From Desmodesmus armatus (lineage: Eukaryota > Chlorophyta > Chlorophyceae > Sphaeropleales > Scenedesmaceae): a stretch of 64,000 bases of DNA. The stretch's first letter is position 1. Every line of letters begins with the position of its first letter. A model generated the notes under the pieces. That model was not told the origin of the DNA. It worked only from the letters and a program-made list of their open reading frames with translations, and ran no database searches. Below, one piece after another: positions 47,619-58,093 of this stretch. Made by a program: the position numbers and the translations under genes. The DNA lies in contig VIIQ02000175.1 in assembly GCA_007449985.2 (NCBI GenBank), positions 62,001 through 126,000 of the forward strand, in the 5' to 3' direction.

Positions 47619-48385
47619 TCAGCCGAATGTCGATGTGGGTGAGAAGGCGTTATCGACTGTGTTGAAGATGTCTGTACGCTGACCTGCAGGCATAGACACA
47701 TCATGCATGGGCTGTGAGGTTTGTGTGGTATTTCCAGTGTGGTAGTTCAGAGGGAGAATGGCTGCTTTATATTTATACATCTATACATGCAGACCTCGCC
47801 ACGTCTGGCAGACGTGCTGCGACGCAGAGGCAATGCAGCCACACACATGCAGACTGATGCCTGCTGTCACCCGAGTAAGCTGGTGAACTGAGCCAGCTAC
47901 CCACATGATGAAGATATGGATACATGATCCATCCAATTACTTAGTGCTCACCTACTGCCCATGAGGTTGCAACACCTGTGACACCAGCCCTCCTGGTGGA
48001 CTGAACAGAGGCACCCCTGTTGACAGCCTCCTCAATAGACTGCACAGCAACAACAACAGCGTGACGACAGGACCACCATCAGGTGTACGGTTTACTACAT
48101 TTCACTGGTGGCTGAAAGTACCATGCATGGCATAGCATCAAGCATCAGGACCCTTTCACTGCTGCAGCTGCCCAACCCGCTGTCATGATCAGAAGGTTGT
48201 TGGCTTACCTGTGAAGTTGCGGCTTGTGCGCGCACTTGGTTCGAAGCAATGTTGGTAGGGTTGGCAAAACCTCGCTGTAGAAGCTTGCGGGAACGCTTCT
48301 CGACTGATTCACCAGCAGTCCCAGTCACCAAACATGCTGCGATCAGTACCACCAAGCACAGCCCTTTCAACTGGGTTGCAGACAT
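47619..48385 (-). CDS. SKP3: small secreted RKLL-motif peptide precursor
   Basis: Three exons (48385-48209, 48039-47952, 47683-47619) encode 109 residues. The signal peptide is KGLCLVVLIAACLVTGTAG, then ESVEKRSRKLLQ (dibasic KR and RK), a segment with QVRAQAATSQ, then SIEEAVNRGASVQSTRRAG, GVATSWAVG and the tail FNTVDNAFSPTSTFG. It ends in Gly. Introns are phase 0 and phase 1. It is a close paralogue of SKP4, with similarity extending into the 5'UTR, so the duplication is recent. The short third exon is supported because SKP4 has the same exon with the same frame and similar residues. Function unknown. Confidence 0.8.
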
Positions 48386-50770
48386 GATTGTCTCTTTCGT
48401 GCAAAGGAAGGATGGAGGGTGAAGCGGACCAGCAACGACAGCACGAGGCACCGAAGGCTGGGGACTTGCTTGCTGCTGTGGCGGAGCGGGGTAACTGTGT
48501 GAGCTGTCGATCTGGAGTAACTGTGATAAAAGTCTGCATCAACAGGCAGGCATGCCTGGTTATAACCGACCGCTAACCTTCCCATGTCACTTCCATTTGA
48601 TAAACCAGTTCGTTTGGTCAGGCTTTGATCATTGTGATTGAGCCAATGCTTTGTCACATGCCAGCACATTTGGACAGTACGTCAGGCCGTTCCCCGGGCC
48701 ATGCATAGTACATGCAACAGCTGCTGTGCTGTGTGTGTGTGGGGGGGGGGGGGGGGGGGCATGTGCCTCAACTGGCCAGCTGAGGCACATAAATCCAGTG
48801 TGTTTGGTTGGAAGCACTGCAGGGATCACTGTGAGGGAACCTGGTTCTTTGAAACACTTAGCATTGATGACCAACTGGGGTAAGTCACTGCTGAGCAGGA
48901 CAAATGGTTACATGAGCGCGATGACGAGCACAGCGCATCAGTGCTGCAGCATTCGCAAGCCGCATCATGTGATCATACTTAGCCATGGGGCTATCAGCCC
49001 ACCCTTCTGGCGAATGCGCAAAGCAAGGTACATGGTCTGTCAGTGGAGCTGGGCTGCTCCTCACTCAACCCGACATGGGCTCCTTTGCCAGGGCATCATC
49101 ACACCATCCCAGGCAGGCCCTGTCTGTGTGACACTGCTGGTGTCCTGGTGCACGTGCTATGACGCGCACTGCATCGTCAGTGCCCACCCATCGGTCGGTT
49201 ATAACTGTGGAGCAGCCAGCATTGCTAACATGCCTTGCTGGCATGCCAAACAGCCCATGCCAAAACAAAACACCTACAGTTCTTGCCGCTTCTTGCCTGG
49301 AGACACACAGCACAACAAGCTGGATCATCAAGGGTTGAACCCAACAGGCTGCCACACTAGCTGCAGCACTGGCAACAGACTCACAACTTCAAAGGCCACC
49401 ACCACCGCTGTGAGAGGCTTTCAAAGCTTATGTACTATGTGTCCCACTGACACAAGCAGCAGTCACACACCACCCTGTCAACACACACAAATCAACAAAT
49501 TCCCAGACATATCCGAACCAGACACACACTTTTCCAAAAACAACCTGATCATCCTGACTGGTCAGCATGACACCATGTCGGCCTGACATCATGCGGCATC
49601 TGTTTGTAGTGTGTCAACACGAAAAAAAGTGTGACCCAGTCGGACTGGGCACACAGCAAGCCGCTCCAGCTGCAAGGTGGTGCTTACAGCACTCCAGAAC
49701 TCGACACTGCAGTACGACATGTGCTCCACCCCTCCTCAAAATGGCACTGAGGGCCCTAAGGTGCCCCTTATCTTGCCGGTGCTGACTCATCAGTGACTCA
49801 GCACTAAGTTACACAGCCTGTACTCAGGATGACATACAAATTATGTCATCCAGTCATGGTCTGGGCTGTGGTCACGTGCCACGTGCCCAAGGCAGGCAAT
49901 CAAAGGGTCAATCACACACAACACGGCACAGCGCGGCACAGCACCACGCAGCCTACCACATTTACAACCCCTCAGGGCCTGATCAGACCCCCAAGTCACA
50001 TGAGGCTAATGTCAAATCAAAGCAAACCAAAGTTACACCTGTAGCTCATGCCGCACCTGTAATACGCGCGCTGCAGCTACTACTCGCGCAACATGCAACT
50101 GTGCCACTGGTGGTGCAGAAGCCACCTGATTAACTGACCTTTGACAAGGCGGTGCAGGGGCCCCCGGCCACACTCAAAACATGTGTCAACCTATTGCAGA
50201 ATAACCAAAATCATCATCAACAACGCAAGAGCTATCAAGTTAAAAGCAGGTGGCGCTAGCGCTGCCATCCTACACCATCCCATGCCAACGATGAAACAAA
50301 AACCCTTCAAAATCAGAAGCACAGCTGCAACTGGGGCACTACGAAGATCGCATCCTGCACTCACAAAAAAACACCCTGCCTCTGTGAGAAAAGAGTTCGA
50401 CATGCAAAAATTCTCTTGAGGCCACAACAGACGAACTGCTGTACACCATGGGTGCATCAGCAGCTGGCGGTCTAGTTCAAACCCAAAAATAAAACCCTGC
50501 GATATCAGTCAAATCAGCCAATCAATCCTGACAGGCACAACAACTCGAAGCCTGTTGTTGCACAGCAACAGCAGCAGAAGCAGCAGCAGCATAATACTTT
50601 ATTTGCTGCGCATTGTAGCTTCATGACACAGGCTGTACTTCTCGCTGGGCTGCCATCATCTTGCTGACCACTCAAGTTTAGACGTTGAACAGACGTTGAA
50701 ACGGAACATCTTACCACCTCGGTCCCTGCGCTGACCCCATCCCCTTGGCGGCCCAGCGGCTGTGTGCTGC
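48386..50770. other. Intergenic between SKP3 and SKP4
   Basis: Contains the SKP3 promoter, a G-run at 48,741-48,760 and no supported gene. The 936-base open frame at 48,651-49,586 starts in that G-run region and was rejected. Confidence 0.4.
48560..48583 (-). promoter_or_regulatory. SKP3 promoter: TATAA plus shared upstream element
   Basis: TATAA (48564-48560, minus) within a GGTTATAACC palindrome, about 175 bases before the ATG. Just upstream in the sense direction is GGGAAGGTTAGCGG (48583-48570), which recurs upstream of SKP4. Confidence 0.55.
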
Positions 50771-50910
50771 CTAGTTGCCAAACGAGGTGGGTGCGAAGGC
50801 TCTGTCGACTGTGTCAAAGACATCGTTACGGTGACCTGCAGGCACAAAGGCATGGCAGGCACAAAGGCATGGCAGGCACATGTGCTGAGAGCCGTGTGCG
50901 ATCGTGCGTA

Positions 50911-51006
<96 letters not shown>

Positions 51007-51655
51007 AGGATGGGGAGGGGGGGTGCAAAGCAGATGCGTAACCTACCATGCCTGCACAGTACACGCTGTAACTGAGGGCGATGCACATACCCAGGCTACC
51101 ACTCTCACTTCACACTTCTGTGTGATGCCACCATTCAGTGAGACTGCAGCCTTTGAAACTGATGTCCCTTGCATGTTGTGGCACTGGGATGGTGCGAGCA
51201 CAAATTCTTGACACAAAGTGCATCGACTCCAGGCTCACCTACTGCCCATGAGGTTGCAACACCTGTGGCACTAGCCTTCTTGACTGATTGAGCCGAGGCA
51301 CCCCTGTTGACTGCCTCTTCAATAGCCTGCAGCATGACAACAGCGCACGGAGTGTTACGACGTGGAGAATACAAGCACGCCATCGCACCAAGGCTTGCAA
51401 CTCTGCTGCAGCTGCCGGCCTACTGCGGCATGATTATTTGATGTCAGGATCACAAATTGTGATCCACAATCACTCTCCCACCTGTGAAGTAGCGGCTTCG
51501 GCGCGCATTTGTTGCGATGTGATAGTGGAGGGGCCTAATCCGTGCTGGAGAAGCTTGCGAGAACGTTTCTCGACGGATTCACCAGCGGTCCCAGTCACCA
51601 AACATGCTGCGATCAAAAGCACCAAGCACAGCGCCTTCAGCTGGGTCACAGGCAT
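50771..51655 (-). CDS. SKP4: small secreted RKLL-motif peptide precursor
   Basis: Three exons (51655-51482, 51326-51239, 50835-50771) encode 108 residues. It matches SKP3 over nearly its whole length: KALCLVLLIAACLVTGTAG, ESVEKRSRKLLQ, AIEEAVNRGASAQSVKK, GVATSWAVG, and FDTVDRAFAPTSFGN. The tail ends Gly-Asn instead of Gly. Intron 2 contains a (TGCG) microsatellite of about 24 units. Exon positions and phases equal those of SKP3. A TATA box is about 155 bases upstream. Predicted secreted; function unknown. Confidence 0.8.
50911..51006. repeat. Tetranucleotide microsatellite (TGCG)n, about 24 units
   Basis: A nearly perfect run inside SKP4 intron 2. Likely length-variable. Confidence 0.97.
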
Positions 51656-51809
51656 CACTGAGCTTTCTTCTTTGTGCAAATGGGAGGTGAAGCGGACCGG
51701 CAATGACAGCACGAGACACTCGGGACTCTTGAAAACCTGTTTGCTGCTATGATGGTGAGAAAACGGTGTGTTGATTGTTAGACTTTGGGCTGCTTGTGCT
51801 TTGACAGGC

Positions 51810-51854
51810 TATTTATACTGGTATTGCCTGGTGATGACCTTCCGCTAACCTTCC
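51810..51854 (-). promoter_or_regulatory. SKP4 promoter: TATA box plus shared upstream element
   Basis: TATAAATA (51817-51810, minus) with GGGAAGGTTAGCGG (51854-51841) just upstream, the same element as before SKP3. A conserved flank CCAGTT/TTGTTTGGT also follows in plus orientation in both promoters. Confidence 0.65.
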
Positions 51855-52074
51855 CTGATCACTCACTCATTTGACCACCCAGTTTGTTTGGTATGTCATG
51901 CTTTGTTTGTTTTGTCAATTGCATTGGCACATGCAGACACGTCCAGACACTCCATCAAGCGTTGCCCAGGTCCCTGCACACACCTTCTGCAACGTCTGCA
52001 TGAGGGTTTGGGGCACTTGGCTGGCGAAGAAGATGCTACTGTGCTTCGGTAGCAGCACTGCAGGGGTTAATGTA

Positions 52075-52173
52075 GCAGCAGCCAAAGTCACTGCCAAGGC
52101 CACTGTGATAGCAACCAAAGTTACTGCCAGGGCCTCTGTAATAGCAACCAAGATTACTGCCGAGACGGCAGAG
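52075..52173 (+). repeat. 33-bp minisatellite, three copies
   Basis: The unit resembles GTGATAGCAACCAAAGTTAC plus 13 bases; three units in phase give repeated VIATKVTARAS-like peptides. The host open frame has no ATG-led support and no splice context. Confidence 0.7.
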
Positions 52174-52921
52174 GGAACTCATGTGCGCCCTCAAGTCTCT
52201 TCTGTCCTTTGCCGCTCCACACTGTGCAGTGCTGCCTGCACAGCCCCGCTGCCCACAGCAAAGTGACAGCGGCTGCTGGGGCAGGCCCCTGCATCAGTGC
52301 TTTGCATCGCACCAACAACCCTGTGCTGATGCTGACGCTGAGTGTGTTACAAGGATGACCAGGAGCTGAGGCTCTCTGTGAGAGGAGGCACGTTGATGCC
52401 AGCCTTGAAGGCACACCGTCCATTTCCACTACTGCGCAAAGGTACTATACATGATGCTGCAGTCAAGATGATGCGATCAAAACAGCATTTTCAACAACCT
52501 CCCATCCCACAATCTGACACCCGACCAGCAGCAGCAGCTGTGCTTGGACCCGTTCCGGTGCCGTGGGGCTGGTGCTGTCACTGCAAGCGCGTTGATGCTA
52601 GGGCCTGATTGAGGCTGCGGATGCAGTACTGCTGCCCAACATCACCCGACAAGCCTGCAGGCACAGCAGCAGCAGCATTGGCAGAATGGGAGGCGATGGC
52701 AGCTGATGAGTCTCTCGTGGGTGCTGAAAGCCACACTGCCAATGACTGCTGCAGCCTCAGGCCCACAAGCATCATGTAAGGAGCTGGCACGCAAAGCTTC
52801 TGCTGAACCTGTGAGCAGACACTTCACGCCAACTATGCTACTGCCAAGTTGGTGTAGGGTGATACCATGGCCCCAAAGCAGCACCCCCATCAGCGCAGTT
52901 CATTCCAGCTGGGTGAAGCAT

Positions 52922-54448
52922 TCACTGCGCACCTGAGTAGCGCTGCAGCATCTGCCCCTCCCACTCCTTGACTGCTGCCCCGTATGCTTCGTGCACCCCC
53001 TGGTCATCTGGAGGCGTGAACCCTGAGCGCCCACACAGCTGCTGTAGCTGAGAGGTATTGGAATCCAGCAGCCTGCGCGCACTGTCTACCAACTCCTGCA
53101 GGCCCAGCACAACAACAGTGACAGATGTACACACAGAGATTACGTAATATTACTACCCTGTATACCCTATTACCATGACACAAACATCATGTACCTGCTT
53201 GATGCAACCCATGTGTTCAACACGGTGCATTGAGTTGCTGTGCGCTTGCAAACTTCCATGCAGCTGCATAATCCTGTCAGCCAGCTGCTGAGACAGCCCG
53301 CCACAACTACAGCCGTACGTTTGGCCATGCAGCTGGAGCAACGACCTGCTGTACGCTTGCAAGGGCGTGTCTGGAGCTGCTGCAGCGCCTGATAGCGCTG
53401 CTGCAGTCTTGCCACACACCGAAACAGCCACGCACGTATGCATAGCCAGTGCGATTGCTGACCGCCTATAAGCCCCCTCTGCAGCTGCTGCAGCCACCAA
53501 TGCTACCACTGCTGCCTTGACTGGCATGGGAGGAGTGCTGGCTGGGTTAATTCGGATCCTGGCTGACACGTGGTGAATCACAATTGCAAGCCTGAGAGGG
53601 CGATCATGTGCGGCTCTGACACAAATGAACATTAGTAGTGAGCAGAAGTAAACCCTGCCCACCTGCTTGCTCTGCAGGACTGCTTGGCACTCCTGCTTAA
53701 GGGTGGGCAGCTCCCTGCAGGAGCAACAGGCGACACGGCAGCCAGGCACGTGCAGTGAGAGCAGTGACAGCCACAGTGATACCCTAGCTTGACCCAATAC
53801 ATTCCAGGTAATTTGGCTGTAGTGAACCAAAACCAGCATGCTGCCAGGTAGCCTGGAGCTCAGGCGATCATGTTGGGTTATGGTCAGCAGGCTAGGGTGG
53901 TGTGGTGCAGTGCTGTGTGTCCCTTGCCAGGGGGGCGAGCTGGTAGCCCAACACAGCTGCCATCCAAGACATGCATGTATGCAGCTGTTGGCATGCAGCT
54001 GGTATAGCCTGTAACACATGCGGTGGTTGACTGTGCTGACTGCATGCACCTACCGTTGCAGCTTGCGTAATCGCTTGGCCACTTCCAGGGGGTTGGCCTG
54101 CGCAGCAGACCAGCATGCAGCAGAGGGATGCAGTCATGCGTGCTGACCCAAACTGAGGCCCCTGCATGCACTACTGAGCTGCTGTATCCAGCAAGCAGCT
54201 GCAGGAGCCATACCCTGCTCACTGTCGTCCGCAACTGCACTGTGGTGATGTTCAGGAGGCAGGGGATGCAGCAGTGCATGCGCTGCTCCAACCACCACAC
54301 GCACCCCTGTATGGCCGAAGCGCTCAGCGAACTCGTTCTCTAGCGTGTGTGCGATTATGTTGAGGGCCATGGCGCTGCGGTCCAGTGATGTGAGCATGTC
54401 CTGGCTGCTGGACAGCAGGTCTGTGCCGTACTGAGCTCTGTGGGCCAT
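52922..54448 (-). CDS. SKA2-like kinetochore/coiled-coil protein
   Basis: Four exons (54448-54305, 54097-54054, 53714-53663, 53095-52922) give 137 residues, predicted largely helical. The order DMLTSLDRSAMALNIIAHTL, then ANPLEVAKRLRKLQRELPTL, then SARRLLDSNTSQLQQL resembles SKA2 (FAM33A), about 120 residues in animals and similar in plants. SKA2 forms the SKA complex with SKA1 and SKA3 and couples kinetochores to microtubules. The match rests on remembered family pattern and size, so it is moderate. An alternative is another small coiled-coil subunit of an unrelated complex. The first ATG was used. Exon phases are 0, 2 and 0. It shares a 478-bp divergent promoter with PPOX. Confidence 0.6.
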
Positions 54449-54926
54449 GGCTGATGCTGAGGGATGTTGATGGCGGACAGATTAGACTGTATGTGTGCTG
54501 ATGTGCTGTCGTAGGTGGCTGTGCCTTCCCCAACAGTCTCTCGCACCGGGCAATGCTTGCGCTGTTGTTGCTGTTGGTGCTACTGATATGTGTGGTGCTG
54601 CTGCTGTCCTGCTGCTTGAGGTGCCGACGCTTTCCAAGACAGACTAAAGCAGCTAACGTTGATCTCATCAAACAACCAGAACCAAGGCAAAAGCAAGCTT
54701 GCCATGTTCAAACAGCCTGCACCCTGGTGGTTTATGCGGCATGGGAATCTGTCACGCTTCAATCGCCTGAACCTCTTGAGTGGTTGAATTATCTCCACGT
54801 GTGACTTTTGGATTGATCCGGCACCCTGCCCTGCACTAGTGGGACTTTCGTGATCGTCTGGTGTCACAAGGAGTCATACAAGGAGTCATACAACCTACGC
54901 CAATCTCTCGTGCATCAAGCTGCACC
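54449..54926. promoter_or_regulatory. Divergent promoter region, SKA2-like / PPOX
   Basis: 478 bases between divergent start codons. No clear TATA box. A short direct repeat (GGAGTCATACAA, twice) lies at about 54,870-54,893, in the likely PPOX 5'UTR. Confidence 0.5.
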
Positions 54927-57900
54927 ATGCAACTATCAGCCAACAAGGGCAGCATTAACGCTGCCCAGCAGCGCAGCGGAGCTTCTAGGAGGCACCAGTC
55001 AGTGGCAGTAGCAGCAGCAGGAGTGTCTCGCACACACACAGCCACACCCCAGCTTGCTAGCACAACCAGCAGCTGCGTTCCCTCCCGCGCTCAGGCCCTT
55101 CCCGCGTCACCATGCAGACCCAGCAGGCGTCACAGTGCCAGCAGGGTGATCGCAGCAGCAGCAGGATCAGCAGATGCAGAGGTTTATGACACTGTGGTTG
55201 TGGGAGCAGGCATCTCTGGCCTTGTGACCGCCCAGGCACTCGCCACAAACCACGGGGACCGCGTTAAGTCGTTCCTTGTGACCGAGGGGCGTGAGCGTGT
55301 GGGCGGCAACATCACTTCCCTGCAGGGGGATGGCTATGTGTGGGAGGAGGGGCCCAACAGCTTCCAGCCCAATGACTCCATGCTGCAGGCAGCGGTGAGT
55401 GAGTGAGGATCACGTTGTCTGGGGAGGGGGGCAGGCAGACAGAGGGGAGGCAGGCAGAGAGGAAAGGGGTGAAGGGGCAATGTCCTGGCGTACATGCATG
55501 TGCGTGCGCGAGGGGGGGGGGGGGCTTTGGGGTGGGGGAAGTGGATGGAGGGAGGAAAGAGCGGTGCAACAGCTTCCAGCCCAATGACTCAACGCTGCAG
55601 GCAGCGGTGAGTGAAGAGGATCTGATTGTGTGTTGACAGAGAGACTGCATGCGTGCACATGTGTGTGTGTGGGGGGGGGGGCAGAAGGGGGTAAGGGGGC
55701 GGGTGTGCTTGGGGGAGGGGATGGAGCGGGGAAGGAGGTGCGCAATAGCTTCCAGCCCATTGACTCCTTCCTGCAGGGAGCTGTGAGCACAAGAGGGGGG
55801 GGCATGAGAGCAATCCAGGGGAAGGGGGGCAAGGGGCAGCATGGAGGTGAACAAGATCACCCAGAAGAGGAGCATGGGAAGAGGGCTGGGGGGGGGGGGG
55901 GGCAGGGAAGGTGGGGGAGGGGGGCTTGGGAGGGCAGTGTGGGGAGCCAGGTAGGGCAAGTGGCAATGCGGAGGGGGAGTGGCATGAGGCACAGGCACCA
56001 GCTGCTTGGAAGACTGGGCAGAGGAGGCAGGGGGGAGCAGCTGCAGTGAGGGAGGGGTGGGCATGGGCAATGCAGCAACTGCACACGTTGGGGGCATGGC
56101 CAAGGTAGCAGCTGTGCGGAGGATCAAAGGGGATAGGGGTGGGGAAGGAATGGGAGTAGCCACAGGGAGGGGCAGAGTTATAGCAGCAGCATGTCAGAGG
56201 CTTTGGTGCGGATGTGCAAAGCAACAGGAAGGCGGGGGGGGGGGGGGTATGGGACTTTGGTAGCAGCACGAAAGGCTTGTGCGAGGCATGTACCTGTGGA
56301 AAGAAAGCACACACTTGGTGGGGTGTATGGTCACTTACCACAGCGGCTACTCCCATTGACAGCTCCAGCTTGATCTTGGTTGTGACAAGAGGTGTGGTGG
56401 GCCCCCTTTCCCCCTAATCACACCCCCTGATTCTCCCCCCCACCCCCCACCCCACCCCCCACCCCACCCCCCCCACCCCACCCCACCCCACCCCACCCCA
56501 CCCCACCCCACCCCACCCCACCCCACCCCACCCCACCCCACCCCACCCCACCCCACCCCCCAACCCCCAACCCATGCAGGTTGACTCTGGTTGCGACAAG
56601 GAGTTGGTGTTTGGTGACCTTACCCTCCCCCACTTCTGGCATGCTCCCTTGCACCGCACCCCTCCCCACCCCCACTGGCAACCCCCATCCCCCCCCCCCC
56701 CCTCGGCAGGTCAACTCCGGTTGCGATAAGGAGTTTGTGTTGGATGATCGCCGCCCCTCAATTCCTGCACCATGTACCCCTACTCACCCCCCCCCCCAAA
56801 ACACCCCTGCAGGTTGACTCTGGTTGCGACAAGGAGTTGGTGTTTGGTGACCCCACCGCCCCCCGCTTTGTGTACTGGGAGAAGAAGCTGCGTGCAACAC
56901 CCAGCGGACCCGACGCCCTAACCTTCGACCTGCTCAGCATTTGGGGCAAAATCAGGGCAGGACTGGGAGCAGTGGGACTGCTGAAGGATGGACCCATGCC
57001 AGGTGGGTACATGTGTTTGTCCCGGGGGGGGGGGTGAAGGAGCGAAGGGGGGAGAGAGGATGCATGTGTGCAGCATCCCATTCCTGCACAGCGCCAGCAG
57101 GTTATCAATAGGGGTGTTCAACCTGACCTGTAACTTGCTCAGCATATGGGGCAAGATCAGGGCAGGCCTTGGTGCAGTGGGACTGCTCAAGGATGGACCC
57201 ATGCCAGGTTAGTGAGGGAGCTTGTGCTGGGGAGGGGGGTAATTGGTTGTACAGGCAATGGGGGAAGTACTAGCCGCCCAGGCAGCAGGCGCAATGTGAT
57301 CCTGTGTTGTCTTTGACTGTACAGGCGCGAGGGGGGGCGCGGGGGGGGGGGGGGGGGAGGGGCAACTGGAGGAGGGCAGACGGTGGCATGTGTCCAGAGC
57401 GTCACCGCGCACAGCGCAACCATGCGTGTCAAAAGGGGGTCGTTCGTGCCTTGCCTGCTCAGCATACAAAAGAGTGTGAGGTGATGCTGAGATGTCGAGC
57501 ATTAGGTATAGCTCCACTTCCCCTCACACCCTCCCCCTGCCTCCCCTTCATTTCACTTCCCCATGTCCCATCGCCTTCTCTTTGCCGCCCTCCCAGTCGT
57601 CCCAAATCACTTCCTTCCCTGCTGCTGGATGCCCCCCACACATACACACAGACAAGGAGGAGAGTGTTGAGTGTTTCATCCCCTCCCTCTGCCACCCCTT
57701 CCGATTGTTTCTGCCCCAAATCACTTCTGTCTTTCTGCTGGCTCCCCCCCCCCTCCCCCCTTGCTCCCCCCCCCCCCCTCAGACAAGGAGGAGAGTGTAG
57801 AGCAGTTCATCCGCCGCAACCTGGGTGCCGAGGTGTTTGAGAGGCTCATTGAGCCATTCTGCAGCGGCGTGTACGCGGGAGACCCATCAAAGCTCTCCAT

Positions 57901-57935
57901 GCAGGCAGCCTTCCAGAGGGTGAGTGGCGACTGAT

Positions 57936-57983
<48 letters not shown>

Positions 57984-58058
57984 GCGGCGGCGGCGCAGCA
58001 GTGACGGCAGCAGCGGCAGTGCAGCAGCGGCGGCAGCCAGCAAAAGCAAAGGGGTCAG

Positions 58059-58093
<35 letters not shown>

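Larger units (their letters stand above)
51656..52921. other. Intergenic between SKP4 and SKA2-like gene
   Basis: Contains the SKP4 promoter, a 33-bp minisatellite at 52,075-52,173, and TTACA at 52,347-52,351 (TGTAA on minus) about 570 bases after the SKA2-like stop. No supported gene. Confidence 0.45.

Noticed and set aside
48651..49586. 311-codon open frame on the plus strand
   Set aside because: It begins in a G-homopolymer region, has no recognisable domain, signal or repeat, and lies in the intergenic space behind SKP3. Chance open frames of this size are plausible in this composition.
50762..51211. Open frame with repeated Cys-Val-Arg-Ala
   Set aside because: It is translation of the TGCG microsatellite inside SKP4 intron 2, and every frame of such a repeat is open.
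51871..52266. Open frame with VIATKVTARAS repeats, resembling a late-embryogenesis-type protein
   Set aside because: No ATG at its start, only three repeat units, no splice support. Kept as a minisatellite only.
56437..56565. CCCCA repeat as interstitial telomere
   Set aside because: The unit is not a known green-algal telomere repeat and it sits inside a PPOX intron with the C-rich bias typical of acceptor regions here.
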